64,000 nt of DNA, from assembly GCA_036251205.1 (NCBI GenBank), contig CP133958.1, positions 1,116,001 through 1,180,000 on the forward strand. The letters are read 5' to 3'. Both the position numbers and the translations under genes were made by a program. Below the pieces are notes generated by a model that was not told the DNA's origin, made no database searches, and saw nothing but the letters and a program-made list of their open reading frames with translations. This document shows positions 46,785 to 57,383 of this stretch, piece by piece (within the stretch, counting starts at the first letter, position 1; the number at the start of each line of letters is the position of its first letter). This stretch comes from Orbaceae bacterium BiB (GTDB lineage Bacteria > Pseudomonadota > Gammaproteobacteria > Enterobacterales > Orbaceae).

Positions 46785-47456
46785 TTAGTAAGTCGTTTGA
46801 GCAGCTTTATACTGTAAATATTCAGTTAAACCTTTTTCTCTAAGACGACAACTAGGGCAATCACCGCAGCCATTTTCCACACCATTATAGCAAGTGTGAG
46901 TATACTGCCTAATATAATCAAGATAACCTAGCTCATCAGCAAGAGCCCATGTTTCAGCTTTAGTCAAATACATTAAAGGTGTTATTATATTGAATGAATA
47001 ATCCATCGCTAAATTCATCGTGACATTCATTGACTTAATAAATACATCACGACAATCAGGATATCCACTAAAATCTGTTTCACATACGCCAATAATGATA
47101 TTCTTGATCTGTTTTTGCTTCGCAAAACTACCTGCTAGCAATAAAAAGAGTGCATTACGGCCATCAACAAATGTGTTTGGATATTTAGTCTCTGTTTGAG
47201 TAATAGCCATCGTTGTATCAATTAACGCATTATTAGTCGTTTGTTTAATAACAGTAGTATCAATAATAACTTGAGATACACCTAAATCTTTAGCGATAAA
47301 CTTTGCCTTATCAAGCTCGATTTGATGACGCTGGCCATAATTAAAACTGATTATCTCTACGTTGCTGATTCCATACTGTTTTATTGCCTGAATCAGGCAC
47401 GTTGTAGAATCCTGCCCACCAGAAAATACAACCAATACTTTGGGTTGTTGTAACAT
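46785..47456 (-). CDS. queC: 7-cyano-7-deazaguanine (preQ0) synthase
   Basis: A 223-residue ATP-dependent enzyme converting 7-carboxy-7-deazaguanine to preQ0. The PP-loop [16 protein letters not shown] is at the N-terminus and the zinc site [18 protein letters not shown] at the C-terminus. It starts 27 bases after queF. The other preQ0 genes (queD, queE) are not in this window. Confidence 0.96.
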   Translation of the reverse strand: MLQQPKVLVVFSGGQDSTTCLIQAIKQYGISNVEIISFNYGQRHQIELDKAKFIAKDLGVSQVIIDTTVIKQTTNNALIDTTMAITQTETKYPNTFVDGRNALFLLLAGSFAKQKQIKNIIIGVCETDFSGYPDCRDVFIKSMNVTMNLAMDYSFNIITPLMYLTKAETWALADELGYLDYIRQYTHTCYNGVENGCGDCPSCRLREKGLTEYLQYKAAQTTY

Positions 47457-47483
47457 TTGCTTACCACTTATAAAAATATAAAA

Positions 47484-47966
47484 TTAACGATTATCAACTT
47501 TTTCTGGATAACAATCATGATTGGCTAAGCGAGTAAATGCAATTTCTTGCCATTTAGTTCCCGCTTTACCATAATTTGCATAAGGGTCTATAGAAATGCC
47601 ACCTCGAGGGGTAAACTTTCCCCAAACTTCAATATATTTCGGGTCCATTAATGCAATAAGATCTTTCATAATAATGTTAATACAATCTTCATGAAAGTCA
47701 CCGTGATTACGAAAACTAAATAGATACAGTTTAAGAGATTTACTTTCTACCATCTTAATATTTGGTACATAAGAGATATAAATAGTAGCAAAGTCTGGCT
47801 GGCCAGTAATAGGGCAAAGACTTGTAAATTCGGGACAATTGAATTTAACAAAATAATCATTATTTAAATGCTTATTGTTAAATGATTCAAGAATAGTAGG
47901 ACAATAAGTTTGTGGATAACGAACAGTTTGCTCACCTAATAAAGTGAGATGGGAATGGTCACTCAT
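47484..47966 (-). CDS. queF: NADPH-dependent preQ0 reductase QueF, short (unimodular) form
   Basis: A 160-residue T-fold enzyme that reduces the nitrile preQ0 to preQ1. The catalytic Cys is in [18 protein letters not shown], with [22 protein letters not shown] (QueF motif ESKSLK) after it. The ATG at 47966 (MSDHSHL) has AAGGA before it; the longer frame from 48020 would run through a riboswitch and terminator. E. coli QueF is a ~282-residue two-domain form, so this ~160-residue version of the Bacillus type is notable. Expression is probably repressed by preQ1 through the upstream riboswitch. Confidence 0.94.
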   Translation of the reverse strand: MSDHSHLTLLGEQTVRYPQTYCPTILESFNNKHLNNDYFVKFNCPEFTSLCPITGQPDFATIYISYVPNIKMVESKSLKLYLFSFRNHGDFHEDCINIIMKDLIALMDPKYIEVWGKFTPRGGISIDPYANYGKAGTKWQEIAFTRLANHDCYPEKVDNR

Positions 47967-47971
47967 AATAT

Positions 47972-48009
47972 TCCTTAGTTTTTTTATGTGGGAGGATTTC
48001 GAACCACAG
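47972..48009 (-). ncRNA. preQ1-I riboswitch in the queF leader
   Basis: The minus strand reads CTGTGGTTCGAAATCCTCCC then ACATAAAAAAACTAAGG up to the queF start. P1 is TGTGG/CCACA closing a 12-base loop that begins TTC, followed by the A-rich tail TAAAAAAACTAAGG. This has the size and layout of the ~34-nt preQ1-I aptamer of the Bacillus queC operon. The UCCU in the loop can pair with AGGA of the tail, which is the Shine-Dalgarno of queF, so ligand-stabilised pseudoknotting should block translation. It controls queF-queC-yhhQ, all preQ1-related, which supports the call. Confidence 0.78.
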
Positions 48010-48014
48010 ATAAA

Positions 48015-48038
48015 AAGCACTGATTATTATCAGTGCTT
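48015..48038 (-). terminator. Rho-independent terminator of ihfA
   Basis: Minus-strand stem AAGCACTGAT / ATCAGTGCTT with a four-base loop followed by TTTTT, 28 bases past the ihfA stop. The T-run ends about 5 bases before the preQ1 aptamer, so the queF promoter must overlap this hairpin or lie inside ihfA. TGATAATAAT within the hairpin could serve as an extended -10. Confidence 0.85.
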
Positions 48039-48065
48039 CTAACAATAATATTGAAAATATATTTA

Positions 48066-48359
48066 CTAAACTTCTAAATTCTTTTCAATACGCTCTCTAA
48101 ATTTAATACCTGGTCTAAATGTTACTACGCGACGTGCGGTAATAGCAACATTTTCTCCCGTTTTAGGATTGCGTCCCGGACGAGAATCTTTATCACGAAT
48201 AGTAAAATTGCCAAAACCAGATAATTTCACTGTTTCACCTTTTTCTAAGGCAACTCTAATTTCTTCGAAAAAAAGCTCGACAAGTACTTTTGACTCTTGT
48301 CTATCTATATTAAGTTTATCTGTTAGGCGCTCTGCAATATCAGCTTTAGTTAATGTCAT
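48066..48359 (-). CDS. ihfA: Integration host factor subunit alpha
   Basis: A 97-residue partner of Ihf[43 protein letters not shown] and the [13 protein letters not shown] end are diagnostic. It starts 6 bases after pheT and ends in a strong terminator, closing the thrS-infC-rpmI-rplT-pheST-ihfA block in the enterobacterial order. Confidence 0.96.
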   Translation of the reverse strand: MTLTKADIAERLTDKLNIDRQESKVLVELFFEEIRVALEKGETVKLSGFGNFTIRDKDSRPGRNPKTGENVAITARRVVTFRPGIKFRERIEKNLEV

Positions 48360-48364
48360 AGTGA

Positions 48365-50752
48365 TTATTCTCTTAATAAGGCTTTAAAACGATTTTGTAA
48401 TGCAGTAATACACTGGCTTACAATATAAGTTATGTCTTCATCTTCTAGTGTACGTGTTTTATCTTGTAATATCAAACTGATAGCTAAACTTTTTTGCCCT
48501 TCTTTAATATTACTTCCTTGATACATATCAAATAAATTAACATCTACCAATTTATCACCACCAACCTTTTTACACTCATCTAGAATATCAGCAGCCGATA
48601 CATACTTATCTACAATAATTGCAATATCTCGGCGGTTAGCTGGATACTTAGAAAAGTCCTGTGCACTAGGAACTCTTTTAGTGCTAATTTTATCTAAATT
48701 CAATTCAAAAACAAGTGCTTTACTATTTAAAGCCAATTTATTTTCAATCTCTGGATGTAAAACACCTAAATAACCGACTAATTCATTTTTAATATATATC
48801 GCTGCGTTTTGTCCTGGATGTAAAGACGGATTCTCAGATTTTTTGAACTGAACAACTTCATTAATACCAGATATTGCTAAAATAGCCTCTACATCACCTT
48901 TTAAATCAAAAAAATCAACCGGTTGTTTTTGAATAGCCCAATGTTCATCGTAAAGATTACCAGTTATTACACCTGCTAACATTGTTTCTTGTTTAACGCC
49001 AAATTCAGCATTAGCATCAGGTACAAATCTTAAGCCTGTTTCAAATAAACGTACTCGCTGTTGTTGTCTATTTTGATTATACATCACCGCGCCAAGCAAG
49101 CCTGTCCATAATGATAGACGCATTGCCGACATCTCTGTTGAGATAGGATTAGGTAAAATCATCGCATCTTGATTTGGGTGCAACAATGATTGGATTTTTG
49201 GATCAACAAAACTATAAGTTACTGCTTCTTGGTAGCCTCTATCAACTAATAGATCTTTAAAACGTTTTGATGGAACACGCGTTTCTGAATTAGCTTGCAT
49301 TATCAAATCAATATTAAGATTTTGATTCGGGATATTATTATAGCCATAGATTCGCGCTATTTCCTCGATTAGATCCTCTTCAATTTGAATATCAAAACGC
49401 CAAGTTGGAGCGGTTACCTGCCAGATGTTATCTTGAACAATCACTTCACAACCTAATTTAACAAGAATATCACTAATTCTTTGTCCATCAATATGATAAC
49501 CAATTAATCGATCTATTTTTTCACGACGTAGAGAAATCATTGCCTGTTTTGGCATTGAATTTTGATCAGTCACATCAACAATCGGTCCCGCTGCACCACC
49601 ACAAATAGCTAAAACTAGCTCCGTTGCACGCTGCATTGCTTTGTGTTGTAACGCAGGATCAACACCTCTCTCATAACGGTGAGATGCATCAGTATGTAAC
49701 CCGTACTCTCTTGCTTTACCAGCAATAGCTAATGGTGAAAAGAATGCCGCTTCCAATACAATATCTTGAGTATCTGTTGATACACCAGACTCCTTACCAC
49801 CAAAAATACCTGCAAGCGCTAATGCTTTTTCATCATCAGCAATCACCAAAGTATTCGCTTTGATTTCAACCTCATTACCATCAAGAAGTGTTAGTTTTTC
49901 TTTTGGATGACCATATCTTACTGTAATTCCACCAGTAATTTTTTGTAGATCAAAAGCATGCATCGGATGGCCTAATTCAATTAAGACATAATTAGTAATA
50001 TCCACTACAGCGTCAATAGAACGAATACCACTACGACGTAATTTTTCTTTTATCCATAATGGGGTTGGTGCTTTAACATCGATCCCCTTAATGATACGTC
50101 CTAAATATCTTGGTGCAGCTTTAGTCTCAAGGACTTTAATACTAAGTTCGTCAGTAATCGTTGCTTCTGGCGAATTAAACTTCGGTTCAACAATACTAAT
50201 ATTATTAACAGCAGAAATATCTCGAGCAATACCAATCATACCGAAACAATCGGCGCGATTAGGAGTGACACTAATTTCGATAATATTATCATTCAATTTT
50301 AAATATTGACGAATATCCTCACCTAATGGTGCATCTTCTGGAAGTTCAATAATTCCATTATGATCATCTGTAATACCTAATTCAGAGAATGAACAAAGCA
50401 TCCCTTCTGATGGTTCGCCACGAAGTTTAGCGGCTTTAATCACAAAATCACCTGGTAGAACAGCCCCAATAGTTGCACACGCAACAATTAAGCCTTGTCG
50501 ACAGTTAGATGCACCACAAACGATATCTAATAGCTGATCTTTTCCTATATCAACTTTAGTTACACGTAATTTATCGGCATTAGGGTGCTGTTTACACTCA
50601 ACAACTTTACCTACAACAACACCAGTAAAATCACCAGCAACTTTTTCAACATCGTCAACTTCAAGACCAGCCATCGTTAACTGATCGGATAATTGTTCGC
50701 TACTGATATTTGGGTTTACCCATTCACGTAGCCAGCTTTCACTAAATTTCAT
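48365..50752 (-). CDS. pheT: Phenylalanyl-tRNA synthetase beta subunit
   Basis: A 795-residue subunit, the same length as E. coli PheT. Domains in order are the EMAP/OB tRNA-binding module ([25 protein letters not shown]), B3/B4 editing domain, B5, the catalytic-like core and the C-terminal FDX-ACB anticodon-binding domain ([20 protein letters not shown]). It follows pheS after 16 bases and is co-transcribed under the Phe attenuator. Confidence 0.98.
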   Translation of the reverse strand: MKFSESWLREWVNPNISSEQLSDQLTMAGLEVDDVEKVAGDFTGVVVGKVVECKQHPNADKLRVTKVDIGKDQLLDIVCGASNCRQGLIVACATIGAVLPGDFVIKAAKLRGEPSEGMLCSFSELGITDDHNGIIELPEDAPLGEDIRQYLKLNDNIIEISVTPNRADCFGMIGIARDISAVNNISIVEPKFNSPEATITDELSIKVLETKAAPRYLGRIIKGIDVKAPTPLWIKEKLRRSGIRSIDAVVDITNYVLIELGHPMHAFDLQKITGGITVRYGHPKEKLTLLDGNEVEIKANTLVIADDEKALALAGIFGGKESGVSTDTQDIVLEAAFFSPLAIAGKAREYGLHTDASHRYERGVDPALQHKAMQRATELVLAICGGAAGPIVDVTDQNSMPKQAMISLRREKIDRLIGYHIDGQRISDILVKLGCEVIVQDNIWQVTAPTWRFDIQIEEDLIEEIARIYGYNNIPNQNLNIDLIMQANSETRVPSKRFKDLLVDRGYQEAVTYSFVDPKIQSLLHPNQDAMILPNPISTEMSAMRLSLWTGLLGAVMYNQNRQQQRVRLFETGLRFVPDANAEFGVKQETMLAGVITGNLYDEHWAIQKQPVDFFDLKGDVEAILAISGINEVVQFKKSENPSLHPGQNAAIYIKNELVGYLGVLHPEIENKLALNSKALVFELNLDKISTKRVPSAQDFSKYPANRRDIAIIVDKYVSAADILDECKKVGGDKLVDVNLFDMYQGSNIKEGQKSLAISLILQDKTRTLEDEDITYIVSQCITALQNRFKALLRE

Positions 50753-50767
50753 GTTTGGTTCTCCCGA

Positions 50768-51766
<999 letters not shown>

Positions 51767-51831
51767 TTAGTTTTAGTTACCCTTATCGAGTAATTTTCAC
51801 TGTAAATATGCTTATTTATAAATGTTTGATA

Positions 51832-51855
51832 TAAAAAAAGCCTCTAATTGAGGCT
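51832..51855 (-). terminator. Attenuator terminator of pheST
   Basis: Minus-strand hairpin AGCCTC / GAGGCT with a five-base loop (51855-51839) followed by a run of T. Its first arm (GCCTCAA at 51854-51848) can instead pair with TTGAGGC at 51890-51884 inside the leader peptide gene, giving a competing antiterminator. This is the classical amino-acid attenuation layout, as in E. coli pheM-pheST. Confidence 0.85.
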
Positions 51856-51876
51856 CTAAACAATTTGTTTTCATTT

Positions 51877-51945
51877 TCATTCTGCCTCAAAATGAACACA
51901 TTTTATAAAGCTAAAAAAGAAACGAAAAAAAACTGTATTCAGCAA
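51877..51945 (-). CDS. pheM: Phe-rich leader peptide (PheM-like), non-AUG start
   Basis: A minus-strand frame reads LNTVFFRFFFSFIKCVHFEAE to a TGA at 51877; E. coli PheM is [14 protein letters not shown]. Six or more Phe codons lie just before the antiterminator strand, so ribosome stalling on scarce Phe-tRNA would free it to pair. No ATG is available at the expected place: the start would have to be TTG (51945) or CTG (51942), and the ribosome site is weak. The peptide is also longer than in E. coli, its stop lying beyond the antiterminator strand. Confidence 0.7.
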   Translation of the reverse strand: MLNTVFFRFFFSFIKCVHFEAE

Positions 51946-52009
51946 ATTTTTTACCAACGGTTTAATTAAATTAAAATTGAGGCCGAACAAATTCGGCCTC
52001 AACTTCAAA

Positions 52010-52381
<372 letters not shown>

Positions 52382-52385
52382 TTAA

Positions 52386-52583
52386 TTAAACGTGTGGAAT
52401 ACACGCCTTGACTAAACCTAAATCACCCTTTGAAACCATGGTCAGACCACGTAGATGACGTTTACGTTTTGTCGATTTCTTAGTTAAGATATGACTCTTA
52501 TTAGCTTGCTTGTGTTTAAACCCACCTGAAGCTGTTTTTTTGAAGCGTTTAGCTGCGCCTCGTACAGTTTTAATTTTTGGCAT
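52386..52583 (-). CDS. rpmI: 50S ribosomal protein L35
   Basis: A 65-residue basic protein ([20 protein letters not shown], then [20 protein letters not shown]) of standard length for L35. It sits between infC and rplT, the conserved order. Confidence 0.98.
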   Translation of the reverse strand: MPKIKTVRGAAKRFKKTASGGFKHKQANKSHILTKKSTKRKRHLRGLTMVSKGDLGLVKACIPHV

Positions 52584-52671
52584 AATAATACATCCACATC
52601 CGCATTGTTAATAAAATAAAATAAAAGGTGTTACTCTCACTTTGACATAAGAATAAACTTGTTAAGACCTA

Positions 52672-53211
52672 TTATTTCTTCTTCGGTGCAAGCACCATAA
52701 TCATTTGACGACCTTCAATCTTAGTTGGATAAGATTCAACAACCGCCAAATCAGCTAAGTCATCTTTAATGCGATCAAGCATCTCAGTACCTAACTGCTG
52801 GTGAGCCATTTCACGACCACGGAACCGTAGCGTAACTTTAGCTTTATCACCATCTTCTAGAAAGCGAATCAGGCTGCGGAGTTTTACCTGATAGTCACCT
52901 TCATCTGTACCAGGTCGGAATTTAATTTCCTTAACCTGAACAACCTTTTGTTTTTTCTTCTGTTCTTTTGTTGCTTTGCTTTTTTCATAAATGAATTTGC
53001 CGTAATCCATGATGCGACAAACTGGTGGCTCAGCATTAGGACTAATCTCAACTAAATCTAAAGATGCTTCCTCTGCTTGCCTTATCGCTTCATTTAAGCT
53101 AACAACACCAAGCTGCTCGCCTTCGATACCTGTTAATCGGATTTCCTGTGCTGTAATTTCATCATTAATTTTATGAGCACGAGTTGTTTGAATACGTTTT
53201 CCGGCTTTAAT
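52672..53211 (-). CDS. infC: Translation initiation factor IF-3 (AUU start)
   Basis: A 179-residue protein that prevents premature subunit joining and checks start-codon choice. Simple ATG-based calling gives only the C-terminal domain from 53010 ([12 protein letters not shown]). Reading upstream in frame gives [28 protein letters not shown] and [15 protein letters not shown], which is the full N-terminal domain, beginning at an ATT codon at 53211 preceded by CTGGAGGATTTAAGT. E. coli infC also starts with AUU, used for autoregulation by IF-3 itself. It starts 43 bases after thrS. Confidence 0.96.
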   Translation of the reverse strand: MKAGKRIQTTRAHKINDEITAQEIRLTGIEGEQLGVVSLNEAIRQAEEASLDLVEISPNAEPPVCRIMDYGKFIYEKSKATKEQKKKQKVVQVKEIKFRPGTDEGDYQVKLRSLIRFLEDGDKAKVTLRFRGREMAHQQLGTEMLDRIKDDLADLAVVESYPTKIEGRQMIMVLAPKKK

Positions 53212-53254
53212 ACTTAAATCCTCCAGTAAATAAAAATAACAAAACCAAATCAGC

Positions 53255-55183
53255 TTATTCGCTGATTTGATTCAAAGAACGAGTACGAATCTCATTTTGC
53301 AACAATTCTACAACATGTTCGACTGCAAAGCTACCAAGATCTTTACCTTGACGAGTTCTAACTGAAACTTTTCCTTCTTCAATCTCTTTATCGCCGCAAA
53401 CCAACATATAAGGAACACGTTTTAAAGTATGTTCGCGAATCTTAAAACCAATCTTTTCATTTCTCAAATCAGCTTTAGCTCTAATACCTGCATTTTGTAG
53501 TTTTTCTGTTACACTTTTAACATAATCAGCTTGGTTATCAGTAATATTGATCACAACAACCTGAGTTGGTGCAAGCCAAGTTGGGAAGAAACCAGCACAG
53601 TTTTCTGTCAAAATACCAATAAAACGTTCCATTGAACCTAAAATAGCTCGGTGGATCATTACAGGAATATGTTTTTCATTATCTTCACCAATATAGGTCG
53701 CATCTAAACGATCTGGTAACATGAAGTCTAATTGAACAGTACCGCACTGCCATGCTCGTCCCAGACAATCATGTAGAGTAAACTCAATTTTAGGACCGTA
53801 GAAAGCCCCTTCACCTGGAAGATATTCAAAAGCAATACCATTCTCAGTTAAACATTCAGCAAGATCTCGTTCAGCAATATCCCATGCTTCTTCACGACCA
53901 ATACGTTTTTCTGGGCGAGTCGATAATTTAACCGTAATATCCTTAAAGCCGAAGGTGCTGTACATGTCATAAACCATTTTAATACAGCTATTAACTTCTT
54001 GACGAATCATTCCCTCAGTACAGAAAATATGTGCATCATCTTGGGTAAATCCACGTACTCGCATTAATCCATGCAATGAGCCAGAAGGTTCATTACGATG
54101 GCAACTACCAAATTCAGCCATACGTAAAGGTAAATCACGGTAAGACTTTAATCCTTGGTTAAATATCTGCACATGACCAGGGCAGTTCATAGGTTTAATA
54201 CAGTACTCTCTGTTTTCAGACGATGTTGTAAACATCAAATCTTTATAGTTAGCCCAGTGACCTGTTTTTTCCCATAAAACGCGATCCATCATAAATGGAC
54301 CTTTAACTTCTTGGTATTGATACTCTTTTAATTTAACACGAACAAAGGCTTCTAATTCGCGGAAAATAGTCCAACCATCATTATGCCAAAATACCATTCC
54401 TGGCGCTTCTTCTTGCATATGATATAAATCGAGTTGTTTACCGATACGGCGATGATCGCGTTTAGCAGCTTCTTCTAAAAATTGTAAATATCCATCAAGT
54501 TGCTTTTTATCAGCCCAAGCAGTACCATAAATACGTTGTAACATCTTATTTTTACTATCACCGCGCCAATAAGCACCAGCAATTTTTTGTAATTTAAAAT
54601 GATGGCAAAAACGCATATTAGGTACATGAGGACCACGACACATGTCGATATACTCTTCGTGGAGATATAAAGCAGGTGTTGCATCTTTAGGAATATTTTC
54701 ATCTAAAATAGCTAATTTATAAGGCTCATTACGCTGTGTAAACACATCATATGCCTGTTGCCAAGTAACTACTTTTTTTACAACGTCATAATTCTTTTTA
54801 GCCAATTCAAGCATACGCTTTTCAAGCGCATCTAGATCATCTTGTGTTAATGTATGATCTAAATCAACATCATAATAGAAACCATTATCAATTGTTGGAC
54901 CAATAGCCATTTTAGTATTCGGCCATAGCTGTTTTATCGCGTGGCCTAACAAATGAGCACAAGAGTGACGAATAATTTCAAGACCATTCTCATCTTTAGC
55001 TGTGATAATAGCTAGCGTTGCATCTTGTTCAATAAGATCACAAGCATCTCTACGCTCACCATTAACAATACCTGCAATACAGGCTTTGGCTAGTCCTGAT
55101 CCAATACTTTGTGCGACTTCAAATACAGTTACAGCTTTTTCAAATTGACGTTGACTTCCGTCAGGAAGAGTAATAATTGGCAT
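53255..55183 (-). CDS. thrS: Threonyl-tRNA synthetase
   Basis: A 642-residue class II synthetase, the length of E. coli ThrS. Order: TGS domain ([20 protein letters not shown]), editing domain with [14 protein letters not shown] and a Cys/His set, catalytic core with [34 protein letters not shown] and [14 protein letters not shown], and the HGTP anticodon-binding domain. It heads the infC-rpmI-rplT-pheST-ihfA block. A hairpin 29 bases upstream may be its autoregulatory operator. Confidence 0.98.
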   Translation of the reverse strand: MPIITLPDGSQRQFEKAVTVFEVAQSIGSGLAKACIAGIVNGERRDACDLIEQDATLAIITAKDENGLEIIRHSCAHLLGHAIKQLWPNTKMAIGPTIDNGFYYDVDLDHTLTQDDLDALEKRMLELAKKNYDVVKKVVTWQQAYDVFTQRNEPYKLAILDENIPKDATPALYLHEEYIDMCRGPHVPNMRFCHHFKLQKIAGAYWRGDSKNKMLQRIYGTAWADKKQLDGYLQFLEEAAKRDHRRIGKQLDLYHMQEEAPGMVFWHNDGWTIFRELEAFVRVKLKEYQYQEVKGPFMMDRVLWEKTGHWANYKDLMFTTSSENREYCIKPMNCPGHVQIFNQGLKSYRDLPLRMAEFGSCHRNEPSGSLHGLMRVRGFTQDDAHIFCTEGMIRQEVNSCIKMVYDMYSTFGFKDITVKLSTRPEKRIGREEAWDIAERDLAECLTENGIAFEYLPGEGAFYGPKIEFTLHDCLGRAWQCGTVQLDFMLPDRLDATYIGEDNEKHIPVMIHRAILGSMERFIGILTENCAGFFPTWLAPTQVVVINITDNQADYVKSVTEKLQNAGIRAKADLRNEKIGFKIREHTLKRVPYMLVCGDKEIEEGKVSVRTRQGKDLGSFAVEHVVELLQNEIRTRSLNQISE

Positions 55184-55211
55184 GGTAATCCCTTAAATAC
55201 TTACTACAGTG

Positions 55212-55232
55212 GTGCGCCACACGACAGCGCAC
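55212..55232 (-). promoter_or_regulatory. Probable thrS translational operator (tRNA-Thr anticodon mimic)
   Basis: On the minus strand GTGCGC TGTCGTGTG GCGCAC forms a 6-bp perfect stem with a 9-base loop that contains CGT. In E. coli the thrS mRNA has such a stem-loop with a CGU anticodon-like loop upstream of the start codon, which ThrRS binds to repress its own translation. This hairpin ends 29 bases before the ATG, a similar position. A further self-complementary AAGTATATACTT lies just upstream. Confidence 0.55.
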
Positions 55233-55565
55233 ATATAACAAGTATATACTTAAGTTTTTATTAAAAAATATAAAGTTAATAGCCGCATAGTATATCACTC
55301 ATTATTACTATTTTAAATAGCCGTTTTTCTATCATAACTATTCTCTTTTTATTGAAGACTAAACTAGATTTCTAACTAAAAACTAAATACTGTATATAAG
55401 AAACCAAATAGTAAAAAATTTGTAATAACATATAGATGAGTTCATACAAAATATTGGCTATAATCGTAACAAAGTAATATTCTTTTTTTATATTTTTATT
55501 TTTGATGTTTTAGCAATTTTTATATTATATAATCCACGCAATATCACATAAAAAAGGAGAAACAG
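55233..55565. promoter_or_regulatory. Divergent promoter region between thrS and manX
   Basis: A 330-base AT-rich gap between the leftward thrS block and the rightward mannose operon. Promoters for both must lie here. I see no clear CRP or other operator and no extra ORF. AAAAGGAGAAACAG precedes manX. Confidence 0.45.
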
Positions 55566-56543
55566 ATGGTAGGTATTATCCTAGCAAGCCATGGTGACTT
55601 TGCTGAAGGTATTCTACAATCAGGAACTATGATATTTGGTGAGCAAGATAACGTTAAAGCAGTTACTTTGCATCCAAGTGATAGCCCCGATGATCTAAAA
55701 GCTAGAATGAAATCGGCAATAGAAAGTTTTGATAACCAAGAACAAGTTATATTTTTAGTTGATTTATGGGGCGGTACGCCATTTAACCAAGCTAATAATT
55801 TGTGTGGCGAACATCCAAACTGGGTTATTGTATCAGGTCTTAATTTACCTATGTTAATAGAAGCCTATTCATCACGTCTATCTTGTGAATCTGCGCAAGA
55901 AATTGCAGTTCAAATTCTTGAGCCAGCCAGAGAAGGTATCAATACTAATGCAGTAAACAAGCCAACAGCCAACAAAGAGAAAGCCGCTATTAAAAATGAT
56001 AGTGCACAGCAAGCTCCAGTAGGTAATGGTAAAATTAAAATTGTATTAGCGCGTGTCGATTCACGTTTGCTACATGGGCAAGTTGCAACAGCATGGACTA
56101 AAGCGACAAACCCGAATCGAATTATTGTAGTATCTGATTCTGTTGCACAAGATACTCTCCGTAAAAAATTGATTGAAGAAGCTGCCCCTCCTGGTGTTAA
56201 AGCAAATGTTGTTCCAATTAGCAAAATAATTGAAGTATCCAAAGATCCACGCTTTGGCAATACAAAAGCATTACTATTGTTTGAAAATCCACAAGATGTT
56301 GTAAAAGCAATGAATGGCGGTTTAGATATTAAAGAACTCAATATCGGTTCAATGGCACATTCAATCGGTAAAGTTGTGGTAAGCAAAGTTATTTCTTTAG
56401 ATAATAATGATATTGCAGCTTTTGAACAACTCAAACAAAAAAATGTTAAATTTGATATTCGTAAAGTACCAAATGATTCACAGGATAATCTTGATGAATT
56501 ATTGAAAAAAGCGAAAACCGAATTAGCTGAGCAGAAAAAATAA
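55566..56543 (+). CDS. manX: Mannose-family PTS component EIIAB
   Basis: A 325-residue cytosolic fusion. The IIA domain carries the phosphorylated His9 in LASHGDFAEG and VDLWGGTPFN; after a linker of ~35 residues the IIB domain carries His170 in ARVDSRLLHGQVATAWTK. It passes phosphate from HPr to mannose (and possibly glucose, glucosamine or N-acetylglucosamine) entering through ManYZ. It begins the manX-manY-manZ operon, 22 bases before manY. The IIAB fusion is the form of both E. coli ManX and Firmicutes ManL. Confidence 0.95.
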   Translation: MVGIILASHGDFAEGILQSGTMIFGEQDNVKAVTLHPSDSPDDLKARMKSAIESFDNQEQVIFLVDLWGGTPFNQANNLCGEHPNWVIVSGLNLPMLIEAYSSRLSCESAQEIAVQILEPAREGINTNAVNKPTANKEKAAIKNDSAQQAPVGNGKIKIVLARVDSRLLHGQVATAWTKATNPNRIIVVSDSVAQDTLRKKLIEEAAPPGVKANVVPISKIIEVSKDPRFGNTKALLLFENPQDVVKAMNGGLDIKELNIGSMAHSIGKVVVSKVISLDNNDIAAFEQLKQKNVKFDIRKVPNDSQDNLDELLKKAKTELAEQKK

Positions 56544-56565
56544 CTCAAAACTTAAGAGGTTTATT

Positions 56566-57366
56566 ATGGATTTATCAATTATATCGATCGTATTGGTTAT
56601 ATTTGTTGCCTTTTTAGCAGGTATGGAAGGCATCTTAGACCAATTTCAATTTCATCAACCATTAGTTGCATGTACCTTAATTGGTTTGGTTACTGGCAAT
56701 CTTGAAGCCTGTATTATCCTTGGTGGTACACTACAGATGATTGCCTTAGGTTGGGCAAATATTGGAGCTGCAGTAGCACCAGATGCGGCTCTTGCATCAG
56801 TCGCATCCGCTATTATTTTAGTATTAGGTGGACAAGGTACTGATGGTGTATCAACAGCGATTGCGGTTGCAATTCCACTAGCCGTAGCAGGTCTATTCTT
56901 AACGATGATTGTTCGAACTATTGCTGTACCTATTGTACATATGATGGATTCGGCAGCTGAACATGGTAGCTTCCGTAAAATTGAGTTTTTACAAATATTA
57001 GCTATCTGTTTACAAGGTTTACGTATTGCAATCCCTGCTGGAGCACTACTTTTTATCCCTGCTCACGCGGTACAAGCTGCACTTAACTCAATGCCAGAAT
57101 GGTTAACAACGGGTATGGCTATTGGTGGTGGAATGGTAGTTGCTGTTGGTTATGCGATGGTTATCAACATGATGGCTAATAAAGAAGTTTGGCCATTTTT
57201 CATTATCGGTTTTGTGGTAGCAGCTATTTCACAATTAACACTTATTGCATTAGGTGCTTTAGGTATTGCACTTGCTCTTATTTATTTAAATCTTTCAGAA
57301 CGTGGTAATTCATCTAATGGTGGTAACACCGGTGATCCACTTGATGATATTTTGAATGATTACTAG
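56566..57366 (+). CDS. manY: Mannose-family PTS membrane component EIIC
   Basis: A 266-residue membrane protein with the EIIC-Man repeats (GMEGILDQFQFHQPLVACTLIGLVTGN, GGTLQMIALGWANIGAAVAPDAALASV). The C-terminal tail GDPLDDILNDY is the form I associate with Lactobacillales ManM-type proteins rather than E. coli ManY. It forms the sugar channel with ManZ. It lies 17 bases before manZ. Confidence 0.95.
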   Translation: MDLSIISIVLVIFVAFLAGMEGILDQFQFHQPLVACTLIGLVTGNLEACIILGGTLQMIALGWANIGAAVAPDAALASVASAIILVLGGQGTDGVSTAIAVAIPLAVAGLFLTMIVRTIAVPIVHMMDSAAEHGSFRKIEFLQILAICLQGLRIAIPAGALLFIPAHAVQAALNSMPEWLTTGMAIGGGMVVAVGYAMVINMMANKEVWPFFIIGFVVAAISQLTLIALGALGIALALIYLNLSERGNSSNGGNTGDPLDDILNDY

Positions 57367-57383
57367 GACTGGAGGATAAAAAA

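Noticed and set aside
55910-56548. A 212-codon minus-strand ORF opposite manX
   Set aside because: It is the antisense shadow of a clearly coding gene; its product is Ser/Leu-rich with no domain, and it has no ribosome site.
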